DNA from: Gemmobacter serpentinus
GTDB lineage: Bacteria; Pseudomonadota; Alphaproteobacteria; Rhodobacterales; Rhodobacteraceae
Assembly: GCF_008973825.1 (NCBI RefSeq)
Contig: NZ_WCHR01000012.1
Coordinates: 62,001 to 126,000 of the forward strand
Length of the DNA: 64,000 nt
Direction of reading: 5' to 3'
Part shown: piece after piece, positions 1 through 8,737 of the stretch
Layout: every line of letters starts with the position of its first letter
Position numbering within the stretch: position 1 is the stretch's first letter
Notes under the pieces: generated by a model
Database searches by the model: none
The model's input: the letters and a program-made list of their open reading frames with translations, nothing else
Told to the model about the DNA's origin: nothing
Position numbers and translations under genes: made by a program

Positions 1-174
1 GACATTGCCCCAGATCACATCCTCGACCGCGTGGCCCGACAGCCCGTTGCGCGAGCGGATGGCATCCAGCATCTGCGCCGACAGCGCGACCGAAGTCACC
101 TCATGCAGCGCGCCGTCCGGGCGGCCCTTGCCGCGCGGGCTGCGGATCGCATCATAGATGAAGGCATCAGTCAT
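1..174 (-). CDS. Acetyl-CoA acyltransferase (thiolase), N-terminal 58 residues, truncated by window edge
   Basis: Only the N-terminus is present; the gene runs off the left edge. The visible protein starts MTDAFIYDAIRSPRGKGR and continues with a region ending HAVEDVIWGNV, which is the N-terminal signature of the FadA/PhaA thiolase family (condensation of two acyl-CoA or thiolytic cleavage of 3-ketoacyl-CoA). The catalytic Cys and the C-terminal His/Cys are outside the window. The start at 174 is preferred over the ATG at 180 because GGAG lies 6 bases upstream of 174 but abuts the codon at 180. Family assignment is strong. Whether it serves beta-oxidation, PHB synthesis or the ethylmalonyl-CoA pathway cannot be told. 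Confidence 0.85.
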   Translation of the reverse strand, partial: MTDAFIYDAIRSPRGKGRPDGALHEVTSVALSAQMLDAIRSRNGLSGHAVEDVIWGNV

Positions 175-313
175 GGTCATCTCCTCCGGTCGTGTCTTGG
201 CGGGCGTCCTGTGGGCGGCAGCCTTCGGGCAGCCGTCTTTTGGGCGTTCCTCTTGCCGCCAGACTAGCAGGCGCTTTGCCCCAATGTGCAAATGCCGTGG
301 CGTCGTGAAAAGA

Positions 314-339
314 GTGACGTGGCAATCACGTCACGTCAC
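314..339. promoter_or_regulatory. Inverted repeat GTGACGTG-N5-CACGTCAC upstream of the thiolase gene
   Basis: Perfect 8-bp arms at 314-321 and 327-334 with spacer GCAAT, followed by a further GTCAC. It lies about 140 bases upstream of the thiolase start and just outside the stop of the upstream GST gene, so it is placed as a thiolase operator candidate. The binding protein is unknown. Confidence 0.35.
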
Positions 340-369
340 TTTGTCATCGCAGCGGGAAGGGGGCAGGCG

Positions 370-1044
370 TCAGACGCCTGCGCGGTCTGACGGGTTGCCA
401 GGCATCAGGTCATAGGGATGCGCCCAGCCGGGCAGGGCGGCGATCCGGTCAAGCCAGCGGGCGATATGGGGCCAGTCGGCGCGATCAAACCCGAAGGGTT
501 CGGGATAGTAGAGGTAAGAACACAGCGAGAGGTCGGCGATGGTCGGGCCGTCACCCGCCACCCAGTCGCGGGCAGCAAGGTGGTCATTCAACGTGGCATA
601 GGCCGCTTTCAAGCGGGCCTGAACAAAACCGATCACCTCGCCTGGGCGTTTTTCCGGCGGCAGGAAATTCATCAGGAAGCGGCAGGTGCCGATCTGGGCA
701 GAAAACTTGTGATTGTCCCACAGCATCCAGCGCAGCACCTCGGCCTCGGCCGCCGTATTGTCGCCACCGAACCGCCCGGTGCGGCGGGAAAGATCGAACA
801 GGATCACGCCCGATTGCGTCAGCACGCGGTCGCCCTCGGGGGTGGCCTCGACCAGAACCGGGCATTCGCCCATCGGGTTCAGGGCGCGGAACTCCGGGCT
901 GCGGGCGGCACCGCCAAAGAAATCGACAAAGCGTGGCTGCCAGTCCAGCCCGCAAAGCCGCAGCATGAGCGCCACCTTGTAACTATGGCCGCTTTCGCCA
1001 AAGCAATGCAGGGTCAGGGGACCAAAGGTTTGGGTGTCGGGCAT
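370..1044 (-). CDS. Glutathione S-transferase family protein
   Basis: A 224-residue protein with the two-domain GST layout. The N-terminal thioredoxin-like domain (about residues 10-90) has a candidate Ser/Tyr glutathione-activating segment SGHSYKVALML, the cis-Pro segment GECPVLVE, and TQSGVIL at the position of the family's glutathione-binding ESxAIL motif. The C-terminal half is all-helical, with DWVAGDGPTIADLSLCSYL matching the GST_C N-capping region. Start 1044 (MPDTQ) is chosen because GGAG sits 6 bases before it; an in-frame ATG at 1056 would add four residues. Substrate is unknown; the cytosolic soluble class is expected. Confidence 0.85.
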   Translation of the reverse strand: MPDTQTFGPLTLHCFGESGHSYKVALMLRLCGLDWQPRFVDFFGGAARSPEFRALNPMGECPVLVEATPEGDRVLTQSGVILFDLSRRTGRFGGDNTAAEAEVLRWMLWDNHKFSAQIGTCRFLMNFLPPEKRPGEVIGFVQARLKAAYATLNDHLAARDWVAGDGPTIADLSLCSYLYYPEPFGFDRADWPHIARWLDRIAALPGWAHPYDLMPGNPSDRAGV

Positions 1045-1079
1045 CACAGGCTCCATGATAGCAAACCGGGGAAAGCAAA

Positions 1080-1100
1080 CCGGGGGCGCAAGGCCCCCGG
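1080..1100 (-). terminator. Hairpin terminator of the lytic transglycosylase gene
   Basis: CCGGGGGC and GCCCCCGG form an 8-bp GC stem around a 5-base loop, followed on the minus strand by a short T-containing stretch (TTTGCTTTCC). It lies just 3' of the transglycosylase stop, upstream of the GST start. Confidence 0.6.
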
Positions 1101-1112
1101 ATCATCCTGATA

Positions 1113-2375
1113 TCAGCGGCGCAGCGCGTCCAGCAGATCGCGGTCGGGATAGCCATCGGGCACCAGCCCGCGCGCGGTCTGGAAGGATTTGATCGCGGCA
1201 TAGGTCTTGGGGCCGACATTGCCATCGGTGCCGCCGGTGTCAAAGCCAAGCGCGGTCAGACGTTCCTGCACCTCGATCCGCTCCGACAGGCGCAGGGTCG
1301 CATCGCCCGCAGGCCAGGGCGTGACCAGTGCCCCGCCGCCCTTCAGGCGGTCGGACAGATGGCCCACCCCGATCACATAGCTGTCGGCCTGATTATACCG
1401 CTCGATCGCGTGGAAGTTGCGATAGATCAGGAAGGCTGCGCCCTTGACGCCTGAGGGCAGCAGCAGCGCCGCCTGTCCGTCGGGCACCTGCCCACCCGCC
1501 GCGCGGGTGATGCCCATGGCGCGCCAATCGGCACCCGACCGCTTGGCGGTCTTGCCCGAAATCCCGGAATAGCCCGCAGGCAGCTTGACCTCGACCCCCC
1601 AGGGCTGGCCGCGCTGCCAGCCGGATTTCGCGAGATATGCAGCGGTTGAGGCCAGCGCATCGGTCGGATCACCCGACCAGATGTCGCGCTTGCCATCGCC
1701 GGTGAAATCGACCGCGAAGGCAAGGTAGGATGTCGGGATGAACTGGGTATGGCCCATGGCCCCGGCCCAGCTGCCGATCATGTGGCGCGCATCGGTATCG
1801 CCCGCCTGCAGGATCTTCAGCGCCGCGATCAGCTGTTGCTGGAAGAACTCTTGCCGCCGCCCGTCAAAGGACAGCGTCGCCAGTGATTCAATCAGCGGCA
1901 GGTCGCCGCGTTTCTCGCCATAGCTCGATTCCATGCCCCAGACCGCCACGACGACCTCTTTGTCGACGCCATAAGTGGCCTCGATCTGGGCGAGCTGCCC
2001 GGCATAGCGCGCCAGCATGGCGCGGCCATTGGCCACGCGTTTGTCGGACACCGCCGTCTCCAGATATTCCCAGAGCGATTTGGTGAATTCCGCCTGGTTC
2101 TGCGAACGCTGGATGACGGTCGGGTTATAGACCACGTCGCGGAAGGCCGCGTCATAGGTGGCGGTGCTGACGCCCGCGGCCAGTGCGCGGGGGCGGAAGG
2201 CTTCGATCCAGGCGTTGAGGCCCGCGACCTTGGCCGGGTCGGGGTTCTGGTCACGACCATATTTGATCACGGTGGGGCTTGATCCTGACTGGGAGACAGC
2301 GCCGCCGCCGCCGATACAGGCGGAGAGGGCGGCGACCAAGGCGAGGGAAAGGAAATTCTTGGAAATACGCATCAT
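1113..2375 (-). CDS. MltB-family lytic murein transglycosylase, lipoprotein, with peptidoglycan-binding domain
   Basis: A 420-residue protein. The N-terminus MMRISKNFLSLALVAALSAC is a lipoprotein signal whose lipobox ends at the Cys before IGGGG, so it should be anchored in a membrane facing the periplasm. The SLT_2 (MltB-like) catalytic domain includes WGMESSYGEKRG, with the catalytic Glu in MES, and SWAGAMGHTQFIPTSY. The C-terminal 55 residues (RLTALGFDTGGTDGNVGP to DLLDALRR) are a PG_binding_1 domain. It cleaves the MurNAc-GlcNAc glycan bond with 1,6-anhydro formation. Start 2375 has AAGGG 5-6 bases upstream; an alternative ATG at 2393 would lengthen the signal by six residues. Confidence 0.9.
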   Translation of the reverse strand: MMRISKNFLSLALVAALSACIGGGGAVSQSGSSPTVIKYGRDQNPDPAKVAGLNAWIEAFRPRALAAGVSTATYDAAFRDVVYNPTVIQRSQNQAEFTKSLWEYLETAVSDKRVANGRAMLARYAGQLAQIEATYGVDKEVVVAVWGMESSYGEKRGDLPLIESLATLSFDGRRQEFFQQQLIAALKILQAGDTDARHMIGSWAGAMGHTQFIPTSYLAFAVDFTGDGKRDIWSGDPTDALASTAAYLAKSGWQRGQPWGVEVKLPAGYSGISGKTAKRSGADWRAMGITRAAGGQVPDGQAALLLPSGVKGAAFLIYRNFHAIERYNQADSYVIGVGHLSDRLKGGGALVTPWPAGDATLRLSERIEVQERLTALGFDTGGTDGNVGPKTYAAIKSFQTARGLVPDGYPDRDLLDALRR

Positions 2376-2837
2376 TCTGCCCTTTGCGGTCATGTCTGGT
2401 TCTGCTCAACGGGCAGTCTAGCGGCAAGCGGCCAAGGGGGGAAGCAGTCTTGGCAGGGCCATGGCGCGGGCGGGCGGATCTGCGCCCCAAGGCGCGAAGA
2501 CCAGGGCACCGCAGCCAGAACATGGGCAGGGGCGCAGTATGGCGCGGGCAGGCGGCGGGCACCGTCAATGCACGCGGACAGGGGGGCAGGGTCAGCGAGG
2601 ACGGATCGCAGCCAACTGGGCGAGCACGGACTGTAGCACGGACTGTGTGCACGGATTGCGAACCAGGATTGCTGGCAGGCGCAGCCGTCGCAGACCGCAG
2701 ATGCGGACCGCAGGGCAGGACAAGGATATGGGCCGAGACTTGGGGCAGGGCCGCGCGCGGGAGCAGCACGGCGCGGGCCGCGCGCCTGTGTCGCAAAGGT
2801 GCTTTCGGGTGCCCCCCGCGCATGATAGGCAAGGGCC
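2376..2837. other. Divergent intergenic region between the transglycosylase and rnr genes
   Basis: This 462-base gap contains promoters for both divergent genes. It is GC-rich and low in complexity, with recurring GGGCAGG and ACGGATCGCAG-like words. Frames open through it on both strands but none resembles a protein, and they look like GC-driven chance frames. No RNA gene or strong hairpin was recognised. Confidence 0.5.
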
Positions 2838-5075
2838 ATGAACCAATTGCCCAGCCTTGACCAGATCCGCCAATGGATCACCGACAATCCGACCCTTGCC
2901 TCGAAACGCGATATCGCCAAGGCCTTTGGCATCAAGGGCGGGCCGGAGCGGATAGAGCTCAAGCGCATGTTGCGCGAACTGGAGGCCGAGGGCGGCATCC
3001 AGAAGCGCAAGCGCCAGTATCACGAGGCGGGCGCCCTGCCGCCGGTATCGATCCTGCGGGTGCTGGCCCCGGATGCGGCCGGCGATCTTTGGGCGGTGCC
3101 GAATGAATGGGTCGGCGAGGATGCACCGCGCATCCAGATCATCACCCGCAAGGGCGATGTCGCGCTTGGGGCGGGCGACCGCATTCTGGGGCGGCTGGAA
3201 AAGACCGCTGCCGGCTATGAAGGGCGGCTGATCCGCAAACTTGGCACATCGGCCATCCATGTGCTGGGGGTGTTCCGCAAAAGCCATGAGGGCGGGCGGA
3301 TCGTCGCGGTCGACAAGGGCAGCGACAAGGAATGGCGGGTGCTGTCCGGCCAGACCATGGATGCCGAGGATGGTGAACTGGTCGAGGGCGAACAGGCCGG
3401 GCCAAAGCGCATGGGCCTGCCCACCGCGCGCATCACCGCGCGCCTGGGGGATCCGTCCGGGCCCAAGGCCGTCAGCCTGATCGCGATCCATCAGCATGGC
3501 ATTCCCGACCAGTTCCCGGCCGAGGTGCTTGCGCAGGCAGACCGCGCCGAACCCGCGCCCTTGGGCGATCGCGAGGATCTGCGCCATCTCGATCTGGTCA
3601 CCATCGACCCGGTTGATGCGCGCGACCGTGATGATGCGGTGCTGGCGATCCCGGATGACGATCCAGGCAATCCGGGCGGCTTCATCCTCTGGGTCGCGAT
3701 TGCCGATGTGGCGCATTATGTGACGCCGGGATCGCCCCTGGACCGCGAGGCGCGCAAGCGTGGAAATTCGACCTATTTCCCCGACCGTGTTGTGCCGATG
3801 CTGCCGGACGTGCTGTCGGGCGATCTGTGTTCGCTGCATGAAAATGTGGATCGCGCCTGTATGGCGGTGCGCATCCAGATCGACGCGCAGGGGGCCAAGC
3901 GCGGCCATCGCTTCACGCGCGGCCTGATGCGCTCGCGCGCGTCGCTGCATTATGGTCAGGTGCAGGCCGCAATCGACGGCGCGGTGGAGCCGAAGCTGGA
4001 ACCGCTGCTGGATCCGGTGATCCGCCCGCTTTACGCCGCCTATGCCGCGCTGAAAAAGGCGCGCGCGCTGCGCCAGCCGCTGGATCTGGATCTGCCGGAA
4101 CGCAAGATCATCCTCAGCGATGAGGGCAAGGTGCTGTCGGTTGCCTTCCGCGAACGCTTTGACGCGCATAAGCTGATCGAAGAGGCGATGGTGCTGGCCA
4201 ATGTCTGCGCCGCCGAAGAACTGATCCGGCTGAAACGTCCGCTGCTGTTCCGAGTGCACGAGGAACCCAGCCCCGAAAAGCTGGAGGCGCTGCGCGAAGT
4301 GGCGCAGGCCTCGGGCTTTACGCTGGCCAAGGGGCAGGTGTTGAAGACCGAACACCTGAACCGGCTGCTGGCGCAGGCCGAGGGCACCGAACAGGACGAG
4401 CTGATCAATATCACCACGCTGCGCTCCATGACGCAGGCCTATTACAGCCCGCAGAACTTTGGCCATTTCGGGCTGGCCCTGCGCAATTACGCCCATTTCA
4501 CCTCGCCGATCCGGCGCTATTCCGACCTGATCGTGCATCGCGCGCTGATCGCGGGCCATGGCTGGGGCAAGGATGGCCTCAGCGCCTGGGATATCGAGAA
4601 TCTCGACGACACCGCCAAGCAGATCTCGGATACCGAGCGGCGCTCGATGGTGGCCGAACGTGATACCAATGACCGCTATCTTGCCGCCTATCTGTCGGAC
4701 CGGGTCGGGCAGACCTTCACCGGCCGGGTGTCGGGCGTGCAGAAGTTCGGGCTTTTCGTGAAGTTGGACGAGACCGGGGCGGATGGGCTGGTGCCGATCC
4801 GCGAGGTCGGGCGCGAGTATTTCTTCTATGATGGCGACAACCAGACCCTGACCGGGGCGGATACCGGGCTGACCATCGGCGCGGGCGCGCGGGTGACCGT
4901 GCGGCTGGCTGAGGCGGTGCCGGTGACCGGCGGGCTGACGCTGGAGCTGTTGGAGATCGAGGGCGGCGCGCTGCCCGGCCCGAAACCGGGCAAGGGCAAG
5001 GCCGGACGCTATGCACCGCGCAAGCCGGTGCAGGCCGCGATTGCCAAACGCAAGCTGGTGCGCAAGCGTCGGTAA
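2838..5075 (+). CDS. rnr: Ribonuclease R (3'-5' exoribonuclease, RNB family)
   Basis: A 745-residue protein of normal RNase R length. Order of domains: an N-terminal winged-helix-like RNA-binding region (ASKRDIAKAFGIKGG), OB/cold-shock domains, the RNB catalytic domain with the metal-binding cluster DPVDARDRDDAV around residues 253-265, HFTSPIRRYSDLIVHR near residues 555-571, then an S1 domain (GRVSGVQKFGLFVKL) and a basic Lys/Arg-rich tail ending KRKLVRKRR. It degrades structured RNA processively in the cytoplasm. A short AAGGG motif precedes the start. The stop codon lies inside the first copy of an octamer tandem repeat. Confidence 0.96.
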   Translation: MNQLPSLDQIRQWITDNPTLASKRDIAKAFGIKGGPERIELKRMLRELEAEGGIQKRKRQYHEAGALPPVSILRVLAPDAAGDLWAVPNEWVGEDAPRIQIITRKGDVALGAGDRILGRLEKTAAGYEGRLIRKLGTSAIHVLGVFRKSHEGGRIVAVDKGSDKEWRVLSGQTMDAEDGELVEGEQAGPKRMGLPTARITARLGDPSGPKAVSLIAIHQHGIPDQFPAEVLAQADRAEPAPLGDREDLRHLDLVTIDPVDARDRDDAVLAIPDDDPGNPGGFILWVAIADVAHYVTPGSPLDREARKRGNSTYFPDRVVPMLPDVLSGDLCSLHENVDRACMAVRIQIDAQGAKRGHRFTRGLMRSRASLHYGQVQAAIDGAVEPKLEPLLDPVIRPLYAAYAALKKARALRQPLDLDLPERKIILSDEGKVLSVAFRERFDAHKLIEEAMVLANVCAAEELIRLKRPLLFRVHEEPSPEKLEALREVAQASGFTLAKGQVLKTEHLNRLLAQAEGTEQDELINITTLRSMTQAYYSPQNFGHFGLALRNYAHFTSPIRRYSDLIVHRALIAGHGWGKDGLSAWDIENLDDTAKQISDTERRSMVAERDTNDRYLAAYLSDRVGQTFTGRVSGVQKFGLFVKLDETGADGLVPIREVGREYFFYDGDNQTLTGADTGLTIGAGARVTVRLAEAVPVTGGLTLELLEIEGGALPGPKPGKGKAGRYAPRKPVQAAIAKRKLVRKRR

Positions 5076-5126
5076 GGCGGTAAGGCGGTAAGGCGGTAAG
5101 GCGGTAAGGCGGTAAGGCGGTAAGGC
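5071..5126. repeat. Octamer tandem repeat, 7 perfect copies of GGTAAGGC
   Basis: Seven uninterrupted 8-bp units run from 5071 to 5126. The TAA in the first unit is the stop codon of rnr, so copy-number change does not extend the protein. Perfect octamer arrays expand and contract by slippage, so this is a probable VNTR. Confidence 0.9.
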
Positions 5127-5624
5127 GTGACGCTGTTAGGTGGGGCCTTGGTGTCGCCCAATCGTTTCTGAAGGGGTGACCGAAGCCATGACCGAGGTCA
5201 TGGGTGTCCTCATCCGCTGCGCCGCTCTGGCTCGCAGGGCACCGGCAAGCCGCCCGCCCCGCCATCGGCGGGCGCTGTCCTTTGTTCCAAACAGGCATGG
5301 GGTCTGGCCCGGACCAGACACGCGGGCGTGGAAACGCGATGCGTTTCCTGATCCGCCCGCGATTGGCTTAACAGCTTTGTCACCCCGGCGGGGGCGAAGC
5401 GCCCGCCGATGGCGGGGTGGGCACTGGCCGAGGCCTTTGTCGCCCCGGCTCTTCCGTTAGCCTCGTCTGCCCGTGCCCTCGGCAATGGCCAAGGTCAGAT
5501 GGCTGCGTTCCGGCCTACCTCCCGTCACCTTCCATCCTTTCATCCCTCCGTCACGCATTCTTTATGCGCCCCCGCTGGCCCCGCCGAACGGCAGCGGCTA
5601 TCGTGCCCACAATCAGGAGTGGCC
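5127..5624. other. Intergenic region with a long-range inverted repeat
   Basis: No protein is recognised in this 498-base gap. It contains a near-perfect 25-bp inverted repeat, arms 5252-5276 and 5398-5422 (one mismatch), separated by 121 bases; each arm includes GCCATCGGCGGGCGCT or its complement. The rest is GC-rich without recognisable signals until the Shine-Dalgarno of the next gene. Confidence 0.5.
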
Positions 5625-6170
5625 ATGGCCGACGAAACGCCCCTTGAAGAGACACCGCGCTGGTCCGCCAAGGGCCGGCGGATGCGTGGTTTCGAGGCGA
5701 CCTCGGGCCTGCTGAAAGACCGCATCCGCGCCGCAGGCGAAAGCCGGGGCTTTGCCGTCACCCGCCTGTTGACCCATTGGCCGGATGTGGTGGGCGCCGA
5801 TCTGGCCCGCGTCACAAGGCCGGTGAAGGTGGGCTATGCCAAGGGGGCCTTCGGCGCCACGCTGACGCTTCTGGTCAAGCCGACTGACGCGCCCATCGTC
5901 CAGATGCAACTGCCGCGCATCAAGGATCGGGTGAATGCCTGTTACGGCTATGCCGCCATCGGCCGCGTCACCCTGACCCAGACCGCGCCCATGGGCTTTG
6001 CCGAGGGTCAGGCCCAGTTCGGCCCCGCGCCGACCCCGCCCGAGAAACCAGCCCCTTCGCCAGAGATCGCAGCCCTTGCGCGCGAGACAGCCGGGGATGT
6101 CCATGACGAGGGGCTGCGCAAGGCGCTTGAAACCCTCGCGCAGAATATCTTAACTCGCCGCAGAACCTGA
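5625..6170 (+). CDS. DUF721 (DciA-like) protein
   Basis: A 181-residue protein with the DUF721 core: an N-terminal ARG-rich segment (SAKGRRMRGFEATSGLLKDR), then VTRLLTHWPDVVGADLARVTRPVKV, which is the conserved WxxVVG region of DciA relatives, and a beta-rich stretch ending in RIKDRVNACYGYAAIGRVTL. DciA-family proteins help load the replicative helicase DnaB in bacteria lacking DnaC; whether the alphaproteobacterial version does so is inference. The start at 5625 has AGGAG 5 bases upstream. It is 10 bases upstream of the DsbA-like gene and probably cotranscribed. Confidence 0.8.
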   Translation: MADETPLEETPRWSAKGRRMRGFEATSGLLKDRIRAAGESRGFAVTRLLTHWPDVVGADLARVTRPVKVGYAKGAFGATLTLLVKPTDAPIVQMQLPRIKDRVNACYGYAAIGRVTLTQTAPMGFAEGQAQFGPAPTPPEKPAPSPEIAALARETAGDVHDEGLRKALETLAQNILTRRRT

Positions 6171-6180
6171 GAGGCTGAAT

Positions 6181-6861
6181 ATGATCAAACTGACCCGTCG
6201 CGATGTGGTGACCCTCGCCGGGGGCGCAGCCTTCCTGGCGGCCATGGGCCTTCCGGCCTTTGCCGAGGGCGAAGCTGCCGCCACAACCGATGCGCCGGCT
6301 GCCGATGCCCCGGCCACCGCCGATGCCGCCCCCGTCGAGGTGCCGGACCTGGTGCTTGGCAACCCCGATGCCAAGGTGACGCTGACCGAATACGCCTCTT
6401 ATACCTGCCCGCATTGCGCCAATTTCCATGACGCGGTCTTCAAGCCGCTGAAGGCGGAATATATCGACACCGGCAAGGTGAAGTTCGTCTTCCGTGAGGT
6501 CTATTTTGACCGTTACGGCCTCTGGGCCTCGCTGGTGGCGCGCTGCGGCGGTGATATGCGCTATTTCGGCCTCAGCTCCATCCTGTTCGAGAAACAGCGC
6601 GAATGGGCGGCCTCGGAGGATCCGATGGTCGTGGTCGAGAATCTGAAGACCATCGGCCGCACCGCTGGCCTGTCGAACGAGCAGCTTGACGCCTGTATGC
6701 AGGATGAAAAGATGGTCGAGGCGATGATTGCCAAGTTCCAGAAGGATATGGAGGCCGACGAGGTGCAGGGCACGCCGACGCTTTTCCTCAATGGCACCAA
6801 GCATTCCAACATGGCTTATGCCGACCTCAAGGCGCTGATCGACGCGGAGCTTGCGAAGTAA
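6181..6861 (+). CDS. DsbA-family periplasmic thiol:disulfide oxidoreductase
   Basis: A 226-residue exported protein. Residues 1-28 form a signal peptide with TRRDVVTLAGGAAF, close to a twin-arginine or Sec signal, ending PAFA. Residues 29-51 are an Ala/Pro/Asp-rich linker. The thioredoxin fold carries the catalytic CPHC at residues 76-79 and the cis-Pro segment QGTPTLFLNG near residue 197. This matches the Com1/DsbA_4 type proteins that oxidise cysteines of secreted proteins. It follows the DUF721 gene by 10 bases and precedes the CoA-transferase start by one base, so the three are likely one transcript. Confidence 0.9.
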   Translation: MIKLTRRDVVTLAGGAAFLAAMGLPAFAEGEAAATTDAPAADAPATADAAPVEVPDLVLGNPDAKVTLTEYASYTCPHCANFHDAVFKPLKAEYIDTGKVKFVFREVYFDRYGLWASLVARCGGDMRYFGLSSILFEKQREWAASEDPMVVVENLKTIGRTAGLSNEQLDACMQDEKMVEAMIAKFQKDMEADEVQGTPTLFLNGTKHSNMAYADLKALIDAELAK

Positions 6862-6862
6862 C

Positions 6863-8008
6863 ATGACCGGCCAACTGCCCCGCCCGCTTGAGGGGATCCG
6901 CGTGATCGAACTGGCCCGCATCCTTGCCGGGCCTTGGGCGGGACAGACCCTGGCCGATCTTGGCGCCGATGTGATCAAGGTGGAGGCCCCCGAGGGCGAC
7001 GATACCCGTCGCTGGGGGCCGCCCTTCATCGACAATGGCGATGATCGCTCTGCCGCCTATTTCCACGCCACTAACCGGGGCAAGCGTGGTATCACCTGCG
7101 ATTTCCGCACGCCCGAGGGGCAGGAGACCGTCCGCCGTCTGATCGCCGATGCCGATGTGGTGATCGAGAATTTCAAGCTGGGCGGTCTTGCGAAATACGG
7201 GCTGGATTATGACAGCCTGCGCCAGCTGAACCCGCGGCTGATCTATTGCTCGATCACCGGCTTTGGCCAGACCGGGCCTTATGCGCATCGCGCCGGCTAT
7301 GATTTCATCATTCAGGGCATGGCCGGGCTGATGAGCGTGACTGGCGAGCCTGAAGGCCAGCCGCAAAAGGTGGGCGTGGCGGTGACCGATGTGTTCACCG
7401 GCGTCTATGCCGCGACCGCCATTCTGGCAGCGATCATCCAGCGTGGCCGCACTGGCATGGGCCAGCATATCGATATGGCGCTGATGGATGTGGCGACCGC
7501 CATCATGGCGAACCAGTCGATGAATTACCTCGCGACAGGCATCGCGCCGCAGAAGATGGGCAATGCCCATCCGAACCTTGCGCCCTATGCGGTGTTTGAT
7601 TGTGCCGATGGCTGGATCATCCTCGCGACCGGCAATGACAGCCAGTATCGCAAACTGTGTGGCGTTTTGGGCCTGCCCGATCTGGCCGAGGATCCGCGTT
7701 TCCTGACCAATGCCGACCGGGTGGCGAACCGGGTCGAGATGACCGCGCTGTTGACCGCTGCGACCAGACGATTCAGCAAGGCCGATCTGCTGGCGGCCTG
7801 CGAGGGGGCGGGCGTGCCAGCCGGGCCGATCAATGATATGGCAGGGGTTTTTGCCGATCCGCAGACGCAGGCGCGCGGGATGCAGATCGCGCCGGGCGGC
7901 ATTCCGGGGGTGCGGGCACCAATGACCTTCTCGGGGGCCGAACTGGCGCTGGACCAGCCCGCGCCGCGCTTGGGGCAGCATCAGGACGAAGTTCTGGGGA
8001 AAATCTGA
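6863..8008 (+). CDS. CaiB/BaiF (type III) CoA-transferase
   Basis: A 381-residue protein beginning with the class III CoA-transferase signature (LEGIRVIELARILAGPWAGQ, LADLGADVIKVE) followed by NRGKRGITCDF and IVYCS-like LIYCSITGFGQTGPYA. The catalytic Asp should be in GQHIDMALMDV. It moves CoA between carboxylic acids; the substrate is not predictable, and formyl-CoA, mesaconyl-CoA and succinyl-CoA-dependent members all exist. The start ATG is one base after the upstream stop, with GAAGT upstream, consistent with translational coupling. Confidence 0.88.
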   Translation: MTGQLPRPLEGIRVIELARILAGPWAGQTLADLGADVIKVEAPEGDDTRRWGPPFIDNGDDRSAAYFHATNRGKRGITCDFRTPEGQETVRRLIADADVVIENFKLGGLAKYGLDYDSLRQLNPRLIYCSITGFGQTGPYAHRAGYDFIIQGMAGLMSVTGEPEGQPQKVGVAVTDVFTGVYAATAILAAIIQRGRTGMGQHIDMALMDVATAIMANQSMNYLATGIAPQKMGNAHPNLAPYAVFDCADGWIILATGNDSQYRKLCGVLGLPDLAEDPRFLTNADRVANRVEMTALLTAATRRFSKADLLAACEGAGVPAGPINDMAGVFADPQTQARGMQIAPGGIPGVRAPMTFSGAELALDQPAPRLGQHQDEVLGKI

Positions 8009-8467
8009 GACTTTCCTGGAAACGGTCCTCGGGTGCAGATGCCGCAATCATGGCCGTGCCTGGAAAGGCCACCGACCAGCGTCGGGGCCGACAACGGATG
8101 GATCAGGAACAGAAAAGCTGTTCTCCATCCGCGTCATTGGATCGCAGCACGGCCCGACCTGCGGGCAATGGCTGCCCCGCGCAGGTGCCGATCGGGGGGG
8201 CACGATGAGGTGATGGGGCGCTTGTCGGCGCTGCCCCCGCGTGGGCGCTGGCCGCAGGCCTTTGGGCTGCGGCGGTCTTTGGGCTGCGGCGGTCTGGCGA
8301 CCCCTTCTGGGCCTGACCTGGGCCATGGCCTTCGGTCAGGACAAATCCGCCCCGTACCGCCCAAAGGCCGGGCAATGGCGGCTTTGCTTGCGGGCAGATT
8401 GCCGGGCACCGCTTTTCCTTTTCCCTGCCATCGGCTAGGGTCCGGCCAGACCGGATGGAGAGATCCC
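8009..8467. other. Intergenic region, no gene seen
   Basis: A 459-base gap without a recognisable protein or RNA. It contains a tandem duplication of a 17-mer (8261-8277 and 8278-8294, core TTTGGGCTGCGGCGGTC). The promoter of the lipid A/Kdo cluster should lie at its right end. Confidence 0.5.
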
Positions 8468-8713
8468 ATGACCCAACGCCTGCACCTCGTTTTTGGCGGC
8501 GAGCTTGTCAGCCCTGCAAAGAACGTGTTCAAGGATGTGAAGAACATCCATATCGTCGGGATGTTCCCCGATTATGCCAGCGCCTTCAGCGCCTGGAAGG
8601 CCGAGGCACAGCGCACCGTCGATGATGCGCATATGCGTTATTTCATCGCCCATATCCACCGCCTGCGCGATGAGGCCCAGCCCGGCTCCGCCACCGAGGA
8701 ACTTGGCGTCTAA
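8468..8713 (+). CDS. DUF4170 small protein
   Basis: An 81-residue protein, MTQRLHLVFGGELVSPAKNV, with FKDVKNIHIVGMFPDYASAF and a conserved RYFIAHIHRL segment, the hallmark of DUF4170. Function is unknown. Members are typically encoded beside Kdo transferase and lpxK in related genomes (from memory), as here, which suggests a link to envelope lipid synthesis. GGAGAGATCCC precedes the start. It is 24 bases upstream of the next gene, which starts the Kdo transferase. Confidence 0.8.
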   Translation: MTQRLHLVFGGELVSPAKNVFKDVKNIHIVGMFPDYASAFSAWKAEAQRTVDDAHMRYFIAHIHRLRDEAQPGSATEELGV

Positions 8714-8737
8714 GGTCTGGTGGCATCCGCATAGACC

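Noticed and set aside
2592-4559. Long minus-strand open frame antisense to rnr
   Set aside because: No similarity to a protein family and rnr is certain; antisense GC artefact.
5409-5624. N-terminal extension of the DUF721 protein
   Set aside because: The extension is low-complexity, while ATG 5625 has a good AGGAG site and matches the family's N-terminus.
8261-8294. Tandem duplication of a 17-mer in the gap before DUF4170
   Set aside because: Only two copies in noncoding DNA; too little to support a functional element.
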